In this document: positions 23,401 to 34,951 of the stretch, piece by piece
How the letters are laid out: every line of letters starts with the position of its first letter
Numbering within the stretch: position 1 is the first letter of the stretch
NCBI GenBank assembly: GCA_963971425.1
Contig: OZ020521.1
Span: 25,064,012 to 25,128,011, forward strand
DNA length: 64,000 nucleotides
From: Bryoerythrophyllum caledonicum
Taxonomy: Eukaryota > Streptophyta > Bryopsida > Pottiales > Pottiaceae
Direction: 5' to 3'
The notes under the pieces: generated by a model
The model's input: the letters and a program-made list of their open reading frames with translations, nothing else
The model's database searches: none
What the model was told of the DNA's origin: nothing
Position numbers and translations under genes: made by a program

Positions 23401-24303
23401 GGAAAATAGGGTTAAAGAAGGCCATCACTAACCTTGCATGCGGATCAGTGAGGTTGCTGAGTACGTATCCGTCTTTAGGATTTGCCTTCGCGTGGAACTC
23501 GCCCTTCTGGATGTTGTCGTCGCGCTCCGCCACCTTAATCGTTCCTGCTCGGAGTTCATAAGTGTCGCTCCAGAGCTACGTAGTCCAAACCTCCAGATGC
23601 GCCCGGACGCGCTTCTCGTACTTTCTTAGTGGCTCTCCCAGGAGCTCCACCACCATAGTCTCGCTCAGGAATGCCCAAGGTGCTCCCAAGAGACCTACGC
23701 AACCCATTATCTCCAGGTAGCTCTCTAAAACCCTACAGGTCTTGTCCGGCTTTGGAATCTCTAGCGTCACCTTCTGTAGCAGTAGGGTTCCACTTGCTGG
23801 AGCCTTGCCCTTCTTGTCCGCCATCCGAGTCCACCTCTCCGTCAACTTGCGCCTCGCAATGGTGACCAAAAAGCCTGCACACACTGACCTCATCAAGTCC
23901 CTCGTGCTACGCTATCCCTGCTCTACCGTCCCAAACAAAGGTCAGACGTGAAAACCCTAAAAAAATGGCGTGGGAAAGGAGAGAGACAAGATTGCTGGAA
24001 ATCCTAAAAAATGAAGCCTAAGGCAGGCAGCCGCGTTATATCTCTAACGCGCTGTACGGAAACCGTTACGCGTCATAATGGCTTTTCTGGATCCGGTTGC
24101 CGCCATACTTTGGTCGCGCAACGTCCGGGAAAATGCTGTAACTACCTCTTTTAAAGATTTCGACTCAGCATTAAAACCTTATTTCTTTTATGAATTATTT
24201 ATGCCACTATGGCTCACTAACTACCTAATTTTTTTAAATTTTTCTTCATTTCCTTCCGAATTCGGTATTAAGTTCCGGAAGTTAGTGGGAGCATCTTCCC
24301 ACA
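20457..24303 (-). mobile_element. Copy B of the 3.8-kb TG...CA single-ORF element
   Basis: 3847 bp. On the plus strand it runs TGTTGCAG...TTCCCACA, so on its own strand it starts TGTGGGAA and ends TGCAACA. The flanks are CTAGG (20452-20456) and GTAGG (24304-24308), a 5-bp duplication with one mismatch. Removing the element plus one duplication restores an open frame in the coiled-coil/RING gene, which confirms both boundaries. The 5' terminus forms the hairpin GTGGGA...TCCCAC. Confidence 0.92.
21722..23824 (-). pseudogene. Gag-like ORF of copy B, decayed
   Basis: Homologous to the copy A protein from the ATG at 23824 (MADKKGKAP) to the TAG at 21722-21724. In-frame stops: a TAG just below 23576 (after the block EVWTT) and a TAG near 22672 (in the coiled-coil region, ATVT then stop). 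The frame is lost again below 21929, where copy A continues into its Pro-rich tail. The globular region, acidic stretch, coiled coil and Pro/Ser/Gly region are all recognisable in order. It is non-functional as read. Confidence 0.8.
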
Positions 24304-24991
24304 GTAGGAATATTATTTTTCGGCCATTTCTCCAAGTTAAAAAAGGCACATAGGATCTCGAGGAACCTCCACTTCACATGCACGTCATTGATTTGTCTGT
24401 ATGTGAGTGCTTTCGCTGCACAATGTTTAGGGTGGAGCTCCGCAGGCCACCATCTGTCAAGATGCGCAAACTTGATGTACTCCAATGCATTGTTGGCTGT
24501 CCATGGCTCACGCACTGATTCCCAACCCTCCTTTGCTTGAAGATCACGGTTTGCGTATACCTCGAGCTCTAAATCTGCGGGGTTCCTCTTTGTCCTTTTT
24601 ACTGGAAAACCCTCCTCGCTTGATTTGTCCATCATCATCCTCCGTGCTCCTTGAACGCCGCCTTCGCTTTCCATCATGAAATTCTTCTAAAGTCTTCTAC
24701 AGATTCCCGTATCACAAAAGTTACTTACAATAATATATATTTATTTTCCGACATTATCTATCATCATACAAGAATTCTAGAACAATTGTTCTATTCCAAA
24801 GATCCAAAGACTACTTGCACTTCAAAAAAGTGCTGCCTTGGCTACAAATTGAAGCATGCACTTCAAAATATTGTTGCCATGCTTGAGTAGATTGCTCAAA
24901 CCCCACCGTTGGCATAACCATCGCCTATAATAGTGAAAAATCAGATGCTTCTGAGGACAAACATCTCCCCTTGGGAAAATGAAGGTCCTCA
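24304..24991 (-). pseudogene. Coiled-coil / RING-H2 gene, middle part (between copies B and C)
   Basis: An ATG at about 24677 opens a frame of about 125 codons up to the copy B insertion, with conserved blocks EPWT, HLDRWW, KALTY and KWRFLEIL. The paralogue at 29694-30331 has EPWT, HLDRWY, KQLTY and KWRFLEVL in the same order. Upstream, 24991-24925 encodes EDLHFPKGR and then a stop (TAG). It continues the 5' segment that copy C separated, at 28878-28960. The function of this N-terminal domain is not recognised. Confidence 0.6.
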
Positions 24992-27900
24992 TGTGGGAAT
25001 CCGTTCCCACATGGTGCCGGAAGTTAACCTTAAAATCCGGCCAAAACAAAAAAAATTAGTTAATTAGTTATGATAGTTTGTGCTAGAATGCAGACTATAG
25101 TCTTTATAAAAGAATAAAGTCAGATGAGCCGGAGTGCAAACCCTAATTAAGCCTAAAGCTGCTAAAAACGAAGCCAGAGTAGTTACCGGAATTCCGGGGC
25201 AGTGAGTTATCCGGAACCGTCAGCTGACGCTGTCACCATCAAACTGTCATCATAAGCCGTACTAACGGCCAGACTACTTAAGGTTGGGATTCAGGGGGAA
25301 AAACTCTTTCTTTTCATTTCTTCCTCGCGTGTTGAGGTTTCGCTCCAGCGCTTTCTCTCTCTCCCCCTCACTCCCACGGTTTTCTAACTGCTGGCCGTTA
25401 GGGTTTGGAGCTTAGACAGTTAAAACGGACGTGCGTCCGTTAGGGAGAATTTTGGTGAGGACTGTGCGTGCAGGGACAACATCCAGAGAAAGTGAGGAAT
25501 TAGGTCGACTCGATGAAGACGGTCTCCATAGCCAAGAAGAAACAAACTGATAGGGATGGGCGCGGCCGGAGAGACGAAGAGCCGGCAGTTGCCCTCCTAC
25601 CTTTGATCCGCGTTCTTCAGGACATTCTAGAAGACCTCGACAAATATAACTTACTGAAGGCGAGCCTGAAGACAATGGGGTGCGAGGGTTTGCTCGAAGT
25701 TCCCAAGGGCATCCGGGAGGAGGTCTACGTCCACGAGTTGGTAGGGACGCCGGACGAGAAGTACAAGGGGTTGATGAGAGCCCATCCGGAACTCTGGGGA
25801 GTCCCGGAATGGACTCAGACGTACGACTTCCGGGCCAGCCGCACCAAGGTGGTGGAACAGTGGGACGAGTTCCTGACGGACGAATTTGGAGGACCGGCGG
25901 ACCCAAAGGATGGCTACAACCTGTAGAACCTTTGGCACCTGGATGCCCAGCTCGTGCTAGGGTTTTTAAACTCTATCTTCCATCCGGAAAAGCCAAAGCG
26001 GGTAGTGGCGTTGTGGGCCTGCACTTTTCTCGGAGCTCTCCGAGAGAAGATAGTTGTGGACAGGGATACGCTCATGACCAAGCTGATCAACCGCCTCGTA
26101 GCCAATCTCCAAAAGGTGAAGAAGTCGGCGACACCTCTGGCCTCATATGTGGTGCACCTCTACTGTCACCACCACCAGCAAGCTCCGGCGGAGGTCCGGA
26201 AGTACGACAAAGTCCTCAACTTCTAGAAATACAGAGGTGTCAAGTGATGAGTCGGAGGAAGAAGAGTCGAGCGGGAAGGAGCCGGTACCGGAAACAACCC
26301 CCAAAGAAACTCCGGAAGGCAAAAGGGCTAAGAAGAGACCTTAGAGAAAGAAGCTCGAGCTGGAGAGTCCGGGCATTCGTAGCTCATCCGCGTCGTTCGG
26401 AACAGACGAGTCCGGATACTCGGCGGAAACCAGCCGGAAGAAGAGGAAAGTCGACCGGGAGGACTCCAAGGGTTAGCTCTGACAGATGGACGAGCTCTCG
26501 TGCGAGATTGGTTGGAGAGTTGGGCTCCTTAAGGAGACCAACTACATCATCACCGCCAGCGTAGAGCAAATCTTCCGGAGCCTGGACGTCGACAGACTGG
26601 AAGACGCCATCAATAGGGTGGAGGAACTCCGGAATCGGGATGAAGGCGCTGCACACCCAAATCTCTTCCATGTACAAGGCCAACACGGAGATGGAGAAGA
26701 AGGTGAAGCACGACCTCGCAGAAGCAGCTCTGGCGGTGACGGCCCAAAAATTGGCAGAGGCAAAAACCAATGCCTCCGCAGCTGCTCTGACGGAGGTCTG
26801 GAAGGCTCTGGAGGAGCCAATTGATGTGGTCAACCGGAGTCAACTCTTCACCGAATTGGTGGAAAAGAAGGTGAAGGTCACCAAGGCCAACATCGTCTGG
26901 TTTCTCCTGGATCAAGTGGAGAAGATGGGACGGACTTGAGGGCTGATGAAGCTGCTGGTCGACAACGTCACCGAGGAGCTTCCAGAAGACACAGCAGCAC
27001 CTGGACCGGAATGCACCACGACCCCAACACGAACTACAACCCCTCCGGAACCACCGACTAAGACCACTCCAGCTCCGGGCACCTTAGCAAATTCGGAGTC
27101 TCTCGACACTCCGTCACCTCGGACAGCGACGGAGGGTATCTTACCTCCCAATCCGAGTACGAGTGAGATTGTGAAGAAGCTTCCGGATCTGCTGTCGCCA
27201 CCCAACATGCGTCTACTACATCCTCCGGCGGAAGACGACCTCCCGGCTCCACCAAAGTCCGTGTCCCGGAGATTGACGCCCAGACCAAAGAGTCCGTCGA
27301 GAAGCTATAGAGACTTGGTCCAAGAGACTAGGTCAGCTTCCACAACGGAACCACCAACACCGCCTGTTCCGAAAGGATCACCGGAACAGCCCCCTCTCCC
27401 TCTATACTCCAGGACTCCGGTGGCTGGTGTCTCTCCAGCAAGCGGACCCTCGACCCGGAAGACCAACCTTTTGCCTGCAACGTCGAAGAAGGCAAAGGGC
27501 AAGCAGCACGCTCCGATGGAGATCTCCTCCTTCCGCAGGAGTGGGAGAAATCGGGGCCCAGGTGCTCCGACTTAGGTTAGCTAGGTTTTTGTATTTCTTT
27601 TTGGGCTTTAGATTTCGGATCAACAGCGATTAACAATGGGGCCCCAAGTGCACCCGGCTGCTGACAAAATCGACTGCCAATTTTGTAGTTAGAGTAAGAA
27701 TTTCGGAGACGGAACTATTTCGTGATTTTTGGATCTGAGATCCAATCTGGAACTTTTCCGGATTTCTTGGATCTTCTAGATAAGATCTAGCGGACTTTCC
27801 ATAGGATAGCTAGGAGGAAAGCTAAGTTTAGAAGGAACTTAGTTAGTACTTAGTAGTGAGGTTTTGGACAAAAACCTTTCATCTTGTCTTCTCACCTAGA

Positions 27901-28877
27901 AATATACGTTACCCTTTTGTACTAGACTTGCTATCTTGTGCTTGTGGTGTGATGTGTGGAACTTGTGAGTGACGGATCCATTCTTGTGTGTATGATTGTG
28001 TGAGTGGTTCTACCGGAATAGGGTAACTCAATTGTTTTGCCGGAGGGGAAAACTATTTAGGTCAGTGTCAGGAGATCGCCTGGGAGAGCTGGAGAGAGCT
28101 ATTGCAGAGGTGTTCCTGGTAGTCTCCAGGGTCCGGAAGTAGCCAAGAGGGGAAGAGATGAATTGTAGAGGTGTTCTTGGTAATCTCTAGTTTACGGAAG
28201 AATCCGTGTTAAACTGGATTCCGGTCACTGCCGGAGGTTTCCTATAAGATAGGAAAAAGCCTGATACGAAGATCTAGACAGAATAATCATAGCGAACGGT
28301 GAGCCTCTGTTCCGGAGAATTGCAACCGTACTCACCGGAATGTCGTTGTAGTCCAGACTAGTCTTTGTGTGACCGCATACGAAAGGCCTTCCGGGTGTTG
28401 TGAGAGTCTAAGTCTAGCTGTAGCAATCAAATCCTCAGTTAGCAAAGTAGGGAGAGTGGTGTTCGGTCACTATAAGTTCCAGACAGTGGGTGCCTAGCCA
28501 TTTAAAGTCACAGGGCAGTGGGAAATCCATCCAATTACACAATACAAGATCAGTAGACTCCGGCCACTCGTTTAAAAACTCCAAGAGACTCTCTGAGGAG
28601 GAACAGAGCTAAATCAAACTACCCTCCAGACTTCCGGAAACTACTTTCCAAAAACCATTGTACATAACCCGGACTCCAGAAGGATCCGGACCTACCTTAC
28701 ATAAGTAAAGATTTTAGCTAACTTATAAACGACTTGTTGTAATAAGTTTAGTAATCCGGAGTATTTAGAAAAGAACATTAGGTCTCTGTCGTAACGAAAC
28801 CGGAGCGGTTACTCTGGAAAGCACTTAATGACGATTGGGTGCATTCCGGAGGGATACTGCCTCTACAAATCACAACA
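24992..28877 (+). mobile_element. Copy C of the 3.8-kb TG...CA single-ORF element
   Basis: 3886 bp, starting TGTGGGAATCC and ending ATCACAACA. It is flanked by perfect CCTCA duplications (24987-24991 and 28878-28882). The paralogous locus near 30602-30620 has a single CCTCA in otherwise matching sequence and so serves as an empty site. The 5' terminus is an 8-bp hairpin, TGTGGGAA/TTCCCACA with loop TCCG. It is more diverged from A, B and D than those are from each other. Confidence 0.93.
25513..27575 (+). pseudogene. Gag-like ORF of copy C, decayed
   Basis: An ATG at 25513 starts a protein with the family blocks MGCEGLL, YDFRAS, ADPKDGY and FHPEKPKR. In-frame TAG codons occur at 25924 (YNL-stop, where relatives continue into a leucine-rich link), 26224 and 26342. 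A frameshift lies near 26230 and a TGA at 26937. The C-terminal Pro/Thr-rich part (26946-27575) ends in SFRRSGRNRG, matching the basic tail of copy A. At least two of the TAGs fall where relatives have CAG or Gln. It is a broken copy. Confidence 0.75.
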
Positions 28878-28960
28878 CCTCAAAAGGAGCACTTTCACCC
28901 TTGGAAGCGCCGCACACCTCCGTCAACGTGGAGGCAAGTGCGTCAAGGCTTTCTAGGACT
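28878..28960 (-). pseudogene. Coiled-coil / RING-H2 gene, 5' coding piece (before the copy C insertion)
   Basis: The minus strand encodes VCGASKGESAPF, which joins across copy C to EDLHFPKG at 24991. The paralogue near 30590-30656 reads VCGVFRWESGPLEDVDYPKG without interruption. The start codon is uncertain: the paralogue has ATG where this copy has ACG. Confidence 0.55.
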
Positions 28961-29029
28961 AAGAAAGTGTCAAGCCATGGGGACCCCTTCCGCTTTCTAT
29001 AACATGTGCACCCCGTCCGCGCCCTGTTT

Positions 29030-29300
29030 GTAGGCATTCCCTGCCCAGCCCGCAGACTCCCTACGTCCAGCCCTCAAACAGTCCGCGTCCCGTCCGCGGG
29101 CAGTCCGCGTCCTGTCCGCAAACATTCCACGAACAGTCCACGAACAATCCGCGGATTGTCCGCTCCCAGTCCGATCCCTGTCCGCTCCTAGTTTGTCTAA
29201 ACCGTCCGCTCCCAGTTTGCGCCCAACCCGCGAACTGTCCTCGCTCAATCTGCAACCCGTCTACACGCCCAGTCCTAGCCCACTAACCCCTAGTCCGCGC
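29030..29300 (-). repeat. GCGGACTG minisatellite, array 3
   Basis: Imperfect CAGTCCGCG, TGTCCGC and CAATCCGCGG repeats on the plus strand, the reverse orientation to arrays 1 and 2. It lies just upstream of the 5' piece of the coiled-coil/RING gene. Confidence 0.85.
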
Positions 29301-29693
29301 GCCCAATCCAGTAGTCTTCAAAGGAATAAATACATCAAAAAAAAAAACCGATAATGAATACAAGAAAGTAAACCTTTAAAACAATACTTGCACATCAAAT
29401 TTCCTTTTTTACATGGTTGTGTGCTCTAGAAGAACTTAGAAGGTTTTTTGAAGAACACGCAGAGAGGGTTGGAAAATGTGCCTCCGGTAGATGGAAGTTC
29501 TCTATATTTGTTTTCTCAAAATCAAGTAGAAATTTGTACACATGTACACAACATCATTCTTTTCTACTAAATATTTAATTGATTTTGCGACTCTAGGCAC
29601 CTAAACTATTTGATATCCGCCTCATAAAACACATACGCCGAATTAGTACGCTCTATTTACATTCCATATCCAGAGCACGACGAGGAGGCACCT
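29301..29693. other. No gene seen
   Basis: AT-rich spacer with a short poly-A (about 29336-29346). It lies between minisatellite array 3 and the paralogue fragment. Confidence 0.5.
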
Positions 29694-30656
29694 TCACCTC
29701 CTTCGAATATGGGGCTTTGGTTTTGCTCGATCCACTGGCAACTCTTCGTTAGGTGGGTCAACCAAAGTACTGTCGCGCATAAACCACTCCGGCATGGAGT
29801 TTCTAGGAATCGATAGCACAGGTAGCTTTGAAGAAAGTGCTTCGCCTAGATGTACGCCAAGGTTACTAATAGTGTACAAAGGTTGATCAAGCGTCGACCA
29901 ATCAACCTGCTTGCCCAACTCACATTCCGCGTATATCATTGCTCCAATTCTTCTCGGAATGTTATTTGATCGATAACGTGTTTCGTGGGAGATGGCTTGT
30001 AAAACCTCTAAAAACCTCCATTTTATCTCAATGGAAGTAATATTCGAATACGTCAATTGCTTCGATCGGCAATGGTCCTCGTATGCTTCTGGAGTGTACC
30101 ATCGGTCGAGGTGAGAAAAACCAATGTGTTCATACGCCTGTTGACAAGTCCATGGCTCCGGTAAATCCTCCTATCCTCTATATGCCAAAAGATTAAGGTC
30201 CTCGTAAATATCTAGCTCCAAATTTGCAGCCTTCTTGGCTCTTTTTAAGAACCCGGGCCCAAATGTGGCACATTTAAATTCCTCCTCCCTCCACCATCTC
30301 CACCACCTCCACCACCGCTATGCATGGTGAAAATGTTTTAGACAAACCTAAACCACTACGAAATACTTCTAATTGCTATTTTAATACTAGCTAACTATTC
30401 TAATATGATTATGCCGCCTATAATTAATTGCAGTTCAAAATAGTGCTACAATAAATCCCATGCAAGCACTTCAAAATAGTGTTGTTGAGAGATTGTTAAA
30501 AAGTATTAAATACACGGCTTCGTCAAATCTCTGACAAACTTCAACAACTTCTGTACCTGTGCTGATGCTGTTGAGGACTAAAAATCCCCCTTTCGGGTAA
30601 TCTACGTCCTCAAGAGGACCACTTTCCCACCTAAAAACCCCGCACACCGCCATCAA
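29694..30656 (-). pseudogene. Paralogue of the coiled-coil/RING gene, N-terminal fragment
   Basis: Two coding pieces on the minus strand. The first is 30656-30471, with an ATG then AVCGVFRWESG and EDVDYPKGG. The second is about 30331-29694, with a Gly-rich start, EPWT, HLDRWY, KWRFLEVL, NNIPRRIGAMIY and QVDWS. The second piece has a frameshift after the Gly-rich start and an in-frame TAG after AYRG. The sequence between the pieces could be an intron. The coiled coil, RING and C-terminal domains are absent. It supplies the uninterrupted reference for both copy B and copy C insertion sites in the neighbouring locus. Confidence 0.65.
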
Positions 30657-31155
30657 CGTGGAGGCAAGTACGACAGGCTTGACCGGTGAAGAACTTCAAG
30701 CATGGATGAAAAGATGACATGGATGCCTATGTGGAAACACTGTATTGAAGAGTTCCTCTCCTCTGGATTAGTTTCTTGTCCGACTTCTACCCTCGGACAA
30801 GAAACCAAACCACTTGAGGAGAACAACTTACTTAAAATATACTTTCCCCCTACAAATTTGCTGAATTTTTGTGTAGTTTAAATTCATGCTTTTTCTTCCA
30901 CAAGTGTCCATCTTTTAAAAAAAAAATTGATTAAATTGCGCATTTTTTTCTAGAATGTGTGGTACAAATTTAAAGTCAGTTTGATTAGTATTGAGTGAGT
31001 TACGTGCATTTTAGTAGAATGGGGTTCTATGTACGGGGCAAATTTTTATTGCTATTGATTTTCAATTGTATTTTAATTGTAATGACATGATTGTGAGGTT
31101 TGTGTTTAGAGTAGGAGTTTACTACTTGTTACTCTTTCTTAGATTTTCAAAGTTG
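30657..31155. other. No gene seen
   Basis: AT-rich sequence upstream of the paralogue fragment, up to the ATAGT duplication (31156-31160) of copy D. Confidence 0.5.
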
Positions 31156-31160
31156 ATAGT

Positions 31161-34100
31161 TGTTGCAGTTTGTAGAGTAAGTATTCCTCTGGATAGCACT
31201 TAGTTGGAGCTAAATGTGTCCAGAATAATCGCTCTAAATTCGTTCCCATAGAGATCAATTGTTTCTTTCTTAATTGAGAAGTAAACTGACAGCTATCCTC
31301 CTATCACGCATTAGTTAGCATTCCTATTCTACGCCCTATCTATTCATCCGGATCTTTCCGGATGTCGGATGTGGTTTCCTACTAACCTCTGGATCCTTCC
31401 AGTTTCCGGAAGGTCATGTGGAGTTTTTCTTCCGGAGTTTTTAAGCAAGTGGCCGGGTACCACTGATCCTATATTGTGTAAGTGGCCGGATTCCCCACTG
31501 CCTTGTAATTTAGAGTGGCTAGATACCCACTGCCCTGAAACTTATAGTGGCAGGACACCCACTCTCCCTATATTGCTAATTGGTCGTTGGTTTGTTGTTT
31601 CCGGATTTACTCTCTCATATTATCCGGAAGGCCTTCCAGATACGGTCACTCACAGGCTCACCCGAACTACAACGACATTCTGGTTGATGATTAGTGGTTT
31701 CGGTGAGGTGTGAAGGGCAGATCTGCATTTGGACTTCCTTCTAGACATACACCACAGGCTTTTCCATCTATCGTAAGGGGAAATTCCGGTCGCAACCAGA
31801 ATCCGGGTTCACACGGATTCTCCGTGCCCTAGGAGCTACCAGGCCCACCACCTAAAGTACCCTCCCTCCCCTTCCAGGCTCCTTCCGGTCATCGAGGATC
31901 GTCAGACTCTATCTAACCTCTCCTTCAGCTGTTTCGGGCGCTCTCCCACAGCAAGTTCCAACCGGTTAGACTAGATGCTTATCCAAGAACCGCTTCAGTT
32001 TCAACAACTATTCCACTCATCATCAACCACAATGGGCCCTATACTGATCTGAAAAGACTCAGGTATTAAGTAACTACTACAACTGATCTGAAAATCTGAT
32101 CTAAGAAGCTAAAAATCCGGAAAATCCTATTCTAAAAGTGAAAGGGATCTTATCCCTTGAAACCTGGAATTCAAACCTAGATCCAAAAAGTTTGGATCTG
32201 AGATCCGGTTTTCACGGATCTAACTTAAAACTTAAAGTAGGGTTTTCTTTAGTCTACCGTGTGATAGCCGGGTGTAAACTTGAGCCCCATCGTTAATCGC
32301 TATCATACTTTAGCCCTAAAGATTCTAATCTACGGAGTAACCTGGTTCCGCCTTCTACTGCTACGGCGCGAAAGGATAACCTCTGCTGGTGCGGCGCCGG
32401 CCTCGGAATGCGCCGGAATGGATGCTGGTGGCTCCGGTACGGAGGTCGGTGCCGGCATCCCTTGTCCGAATGGTGCATCCGGATCCTCTGTTGTTACAGT
32501 CCGGGCTGATGGTGCGTCTGCCCGGTCTTCGATGTCCGGAAGGTCCCGGAGCTATCACAGGGGCTGACCACCATGGATGTCGCTGCCAAGCTTCCGGATA
32601 AAGGGTCCGTCACTGGTGGCCCCGGAGATGCAAACTCTGATGGAATTTGGAAGGGCAACAGGGATATTGTCTGATTCCCTGGCACTTGTTCCCACTTCTG
32701 CATACTCTCCGTACTTGGAAAGGCTACCCCATTCCAACTCACAGGAAACTGAAATCCGGCATTCCCACGAGGTCAATGAACTCTCCGGTGAGGGACTTTG
32801 GCGTTCCAGCTGTAAGTCTGGATGAAGAGCCGGCCAGAGGTTGGGGCAGGGAAGTAGCTGCCGGTCCGGATGGGGATCCGAACGGACCTGCAGTGGTTCC
32901 GGACGGTCCGGGAGTGGTTCCGGATGGACCAGCCGCGTCTAAAGCAGGAGGTGCCGGAAACGGAGGTGGAGGTTCTGGTACTGTTGAGGCTGCCGCCAGG
33001 AGATCCCTCGCTAGCTCTTGCATCTTGGTCCAGGTGCTCTCCATTTTCCGGCTGTGATCCACCAGGAATCGGATGATCTGCCCCCTGTTGAGCTTCTCGT
33101 TCTTCTCCAAGCTCTCCGTGTAGAGCAACGCCTGGTTGAACGTATCCACGGGAAAGTCCAACGCCGTGCGGATATCTGTCAATGTCTAAGAGGCTGCCCG
33201 GACCTTAGTTTCCGCCACCACTCAGGCATGTTGTGCTGCATCTGGTGCAGCTTCTGCCTGTCGAACCTGACCCCGGAGCCGGGTGTTGATCTTGGTTATA
33301 GTGGCGTTCTCCTGCTCCAATCTTGTGACAGAACTGTGCTTCTCCTTCATCTCTCTGAGCTGTGCGATGAGGTTGGTGGTGTCCTCCAGTCCTGCTGCCT
33401 CCAAGACGGCCATGATCGTGGCATGCCTCTCCCGGATTTCTCCACCCTGAATCCTGGTCTGCCAGACAATGTGTCTGCAGAGCTCGTGAACATCCACCGG
33501 TATGTTGCCACTGATGGTAGGAACAAATGTAGGTCATGGCTCTGATCCGGTCGTGAATCGTTTGTCTTCTATGGCCGGTTCCGGTGCGGTTGGTGGTGCT
33601 CCGGGTGGTGGTGCTGCGGGTGGGCTCTGAGCCGAAATTGTTGACAAAGGCCGGCATGCTCCGGGGGTTTCCGGAGTCCTCTGCACCGAACGACTCCACT
33701 TCCGGTTCGGTCTTCGAAGTATGAGGGGGGATGACGACTTCTCCGTCTTAGAGTCCGTCGATTCTTCCGGCTCCTCATCTGTTTCCATCCTTCTGTATGA
33801 CTGGATGGTGAGCAGGCTATCGTACTCGGCCTCCTCATCCGGACTCAACATCTTCTGCTTTGCGTACATATGAGCCAGGTAGGTGAAAAGGGGGGATGGG
33901 GTTTTCCGGGCTTTCGGCAGGTTCTTCACCATCCTATCGATCTGCTTGTCCATGATGGCTGCCCAATCGACGGACAGCTTTCCTCTCATCGACCCCAGGA
34001 TTAGTGTAGCTTGGCCACTATCCGTTTAGGCTTCTCGGGATGGAAAATGGGGTTGAAGAACGCCATTACTAACCTGGCATTCGGATCGGTGAGGTTGTTG

Positions 34101-34946
34101 AGGACGTAACCGTCTTTAGGATTAGCCTTCGCGCGGAACTCGCCCTTCGGGGTGGCGTCGTCACGCTCCGCCACCTTGATCGTCCCTGCCCGGAACTCGT
34201 AGGTGTCTCTCCAAAGTGCCGTGGTCCAGACCTCCGGATGCGCCCTGATCTTCTCCGCGTACTGGCTTGGTGGCTCTCCCAAGAGCTCCGTCATCATCAT
34301 TTCGCTCTGGAAGGCCCATGGTGTCCCTAAAAGACCTTCACAACCCATGATCTCGAGGAAGCTCTCTAAAACCCGGCAGGTCTTGACCGGCTTCGGAATC
34401 TCCGGAGTCACCTTCTGCAGTAGCAGGGCTTCGGTAGCCGGAGCCTTGCCCTTCTTGTCCGCCATCCGTGCCCACCTCTCCGTGAACTTGCGCCTCGCAA
34501 TGGTGTCCAGAAATCCTGCACGCACTGACCTCACCAAGTCCCTCGTGCTACGCTAATTTTGCGCTAGTGTCCTTCACAAAGGCCGGATGCGAAACCCTAA
34601 GAGAATGCACGGAGTGGAAGGAGAAGGAGACTGCTGGAAATCCTCAAAGATTGGCGCACAGGGCTGCCAATCGTGTTTTGTATCTGACGCCCTTGTATGG
34701 AAAACCGTTACGCGTCATAATGGCATTTCCGGATGCGGCTGTCACCGTATTCCGGTTTCGCAACTTCCGGGAAGGGTGCTGTAACTACCTCCATTAGGGA
34801 TTCCAGCACGGTACTAAAATCTTATTCTGTTCTATGAACTACTTATGCTCTTATGACTGACTAACTACCTAATTTTTTTAATTTTTCTTTATTTTCTTCC
34901 GGATTTGGTATTAAGTTCCGGAAGTAAGTGGGAATGGCTTCCCACA
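31161..34946 (-). mobile_element. Copy D of the 3.8-kb TG...CA single-ORF element
   Basis: 3786 bp; on the plus strand TGTTGCAG...TTCCCACA. It is flanked by perfect ATAGT duplications (31156-31160 and 34947-34951). On its own strand it begins with the hairpin GTGGGAA-GCCA-TTCCCAC. The layout matches copy B: a leader of about 480 bases, one ORF, then about 1.17 kb of conserved 3' region. Confidence 0.93.
32330..34465 (-). pseudogene. Gag-like ORF of copy D, decayed
   Basis: Close relative of the copy A protein, from the ATG at 34465 (MADKKGKAP) to the TAG at 32330-32332. Breaks: a short deletion and frameshift near 34003 (VAKL then out of frame), TGA near 33534 (GGA in copy A), TGA near 33223 (CGA in copy A), TAG near 33187 (CAG in copy A), and a frame change within the Pro-rich C-terminal part. 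The globular region, acidic stretch and coiled coil are all recognisable. Confidence 0.8.
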
Positions 34947-34951
34947 ATAGT

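Noticed and set aside
21966..23561. Antisense ORFs of about 60-150 codons over copies A-D
   Set aside because: Shadows of the gag-like gene; they are interrupted differently in each copy.
31369..31713. A 114-codon ORF in the 3' region of copy D, and its counterparts in copies A and B
   Set aside because: The aligned regions of the other copies are not open in the same frame, so it is non-coding 3' sequence.
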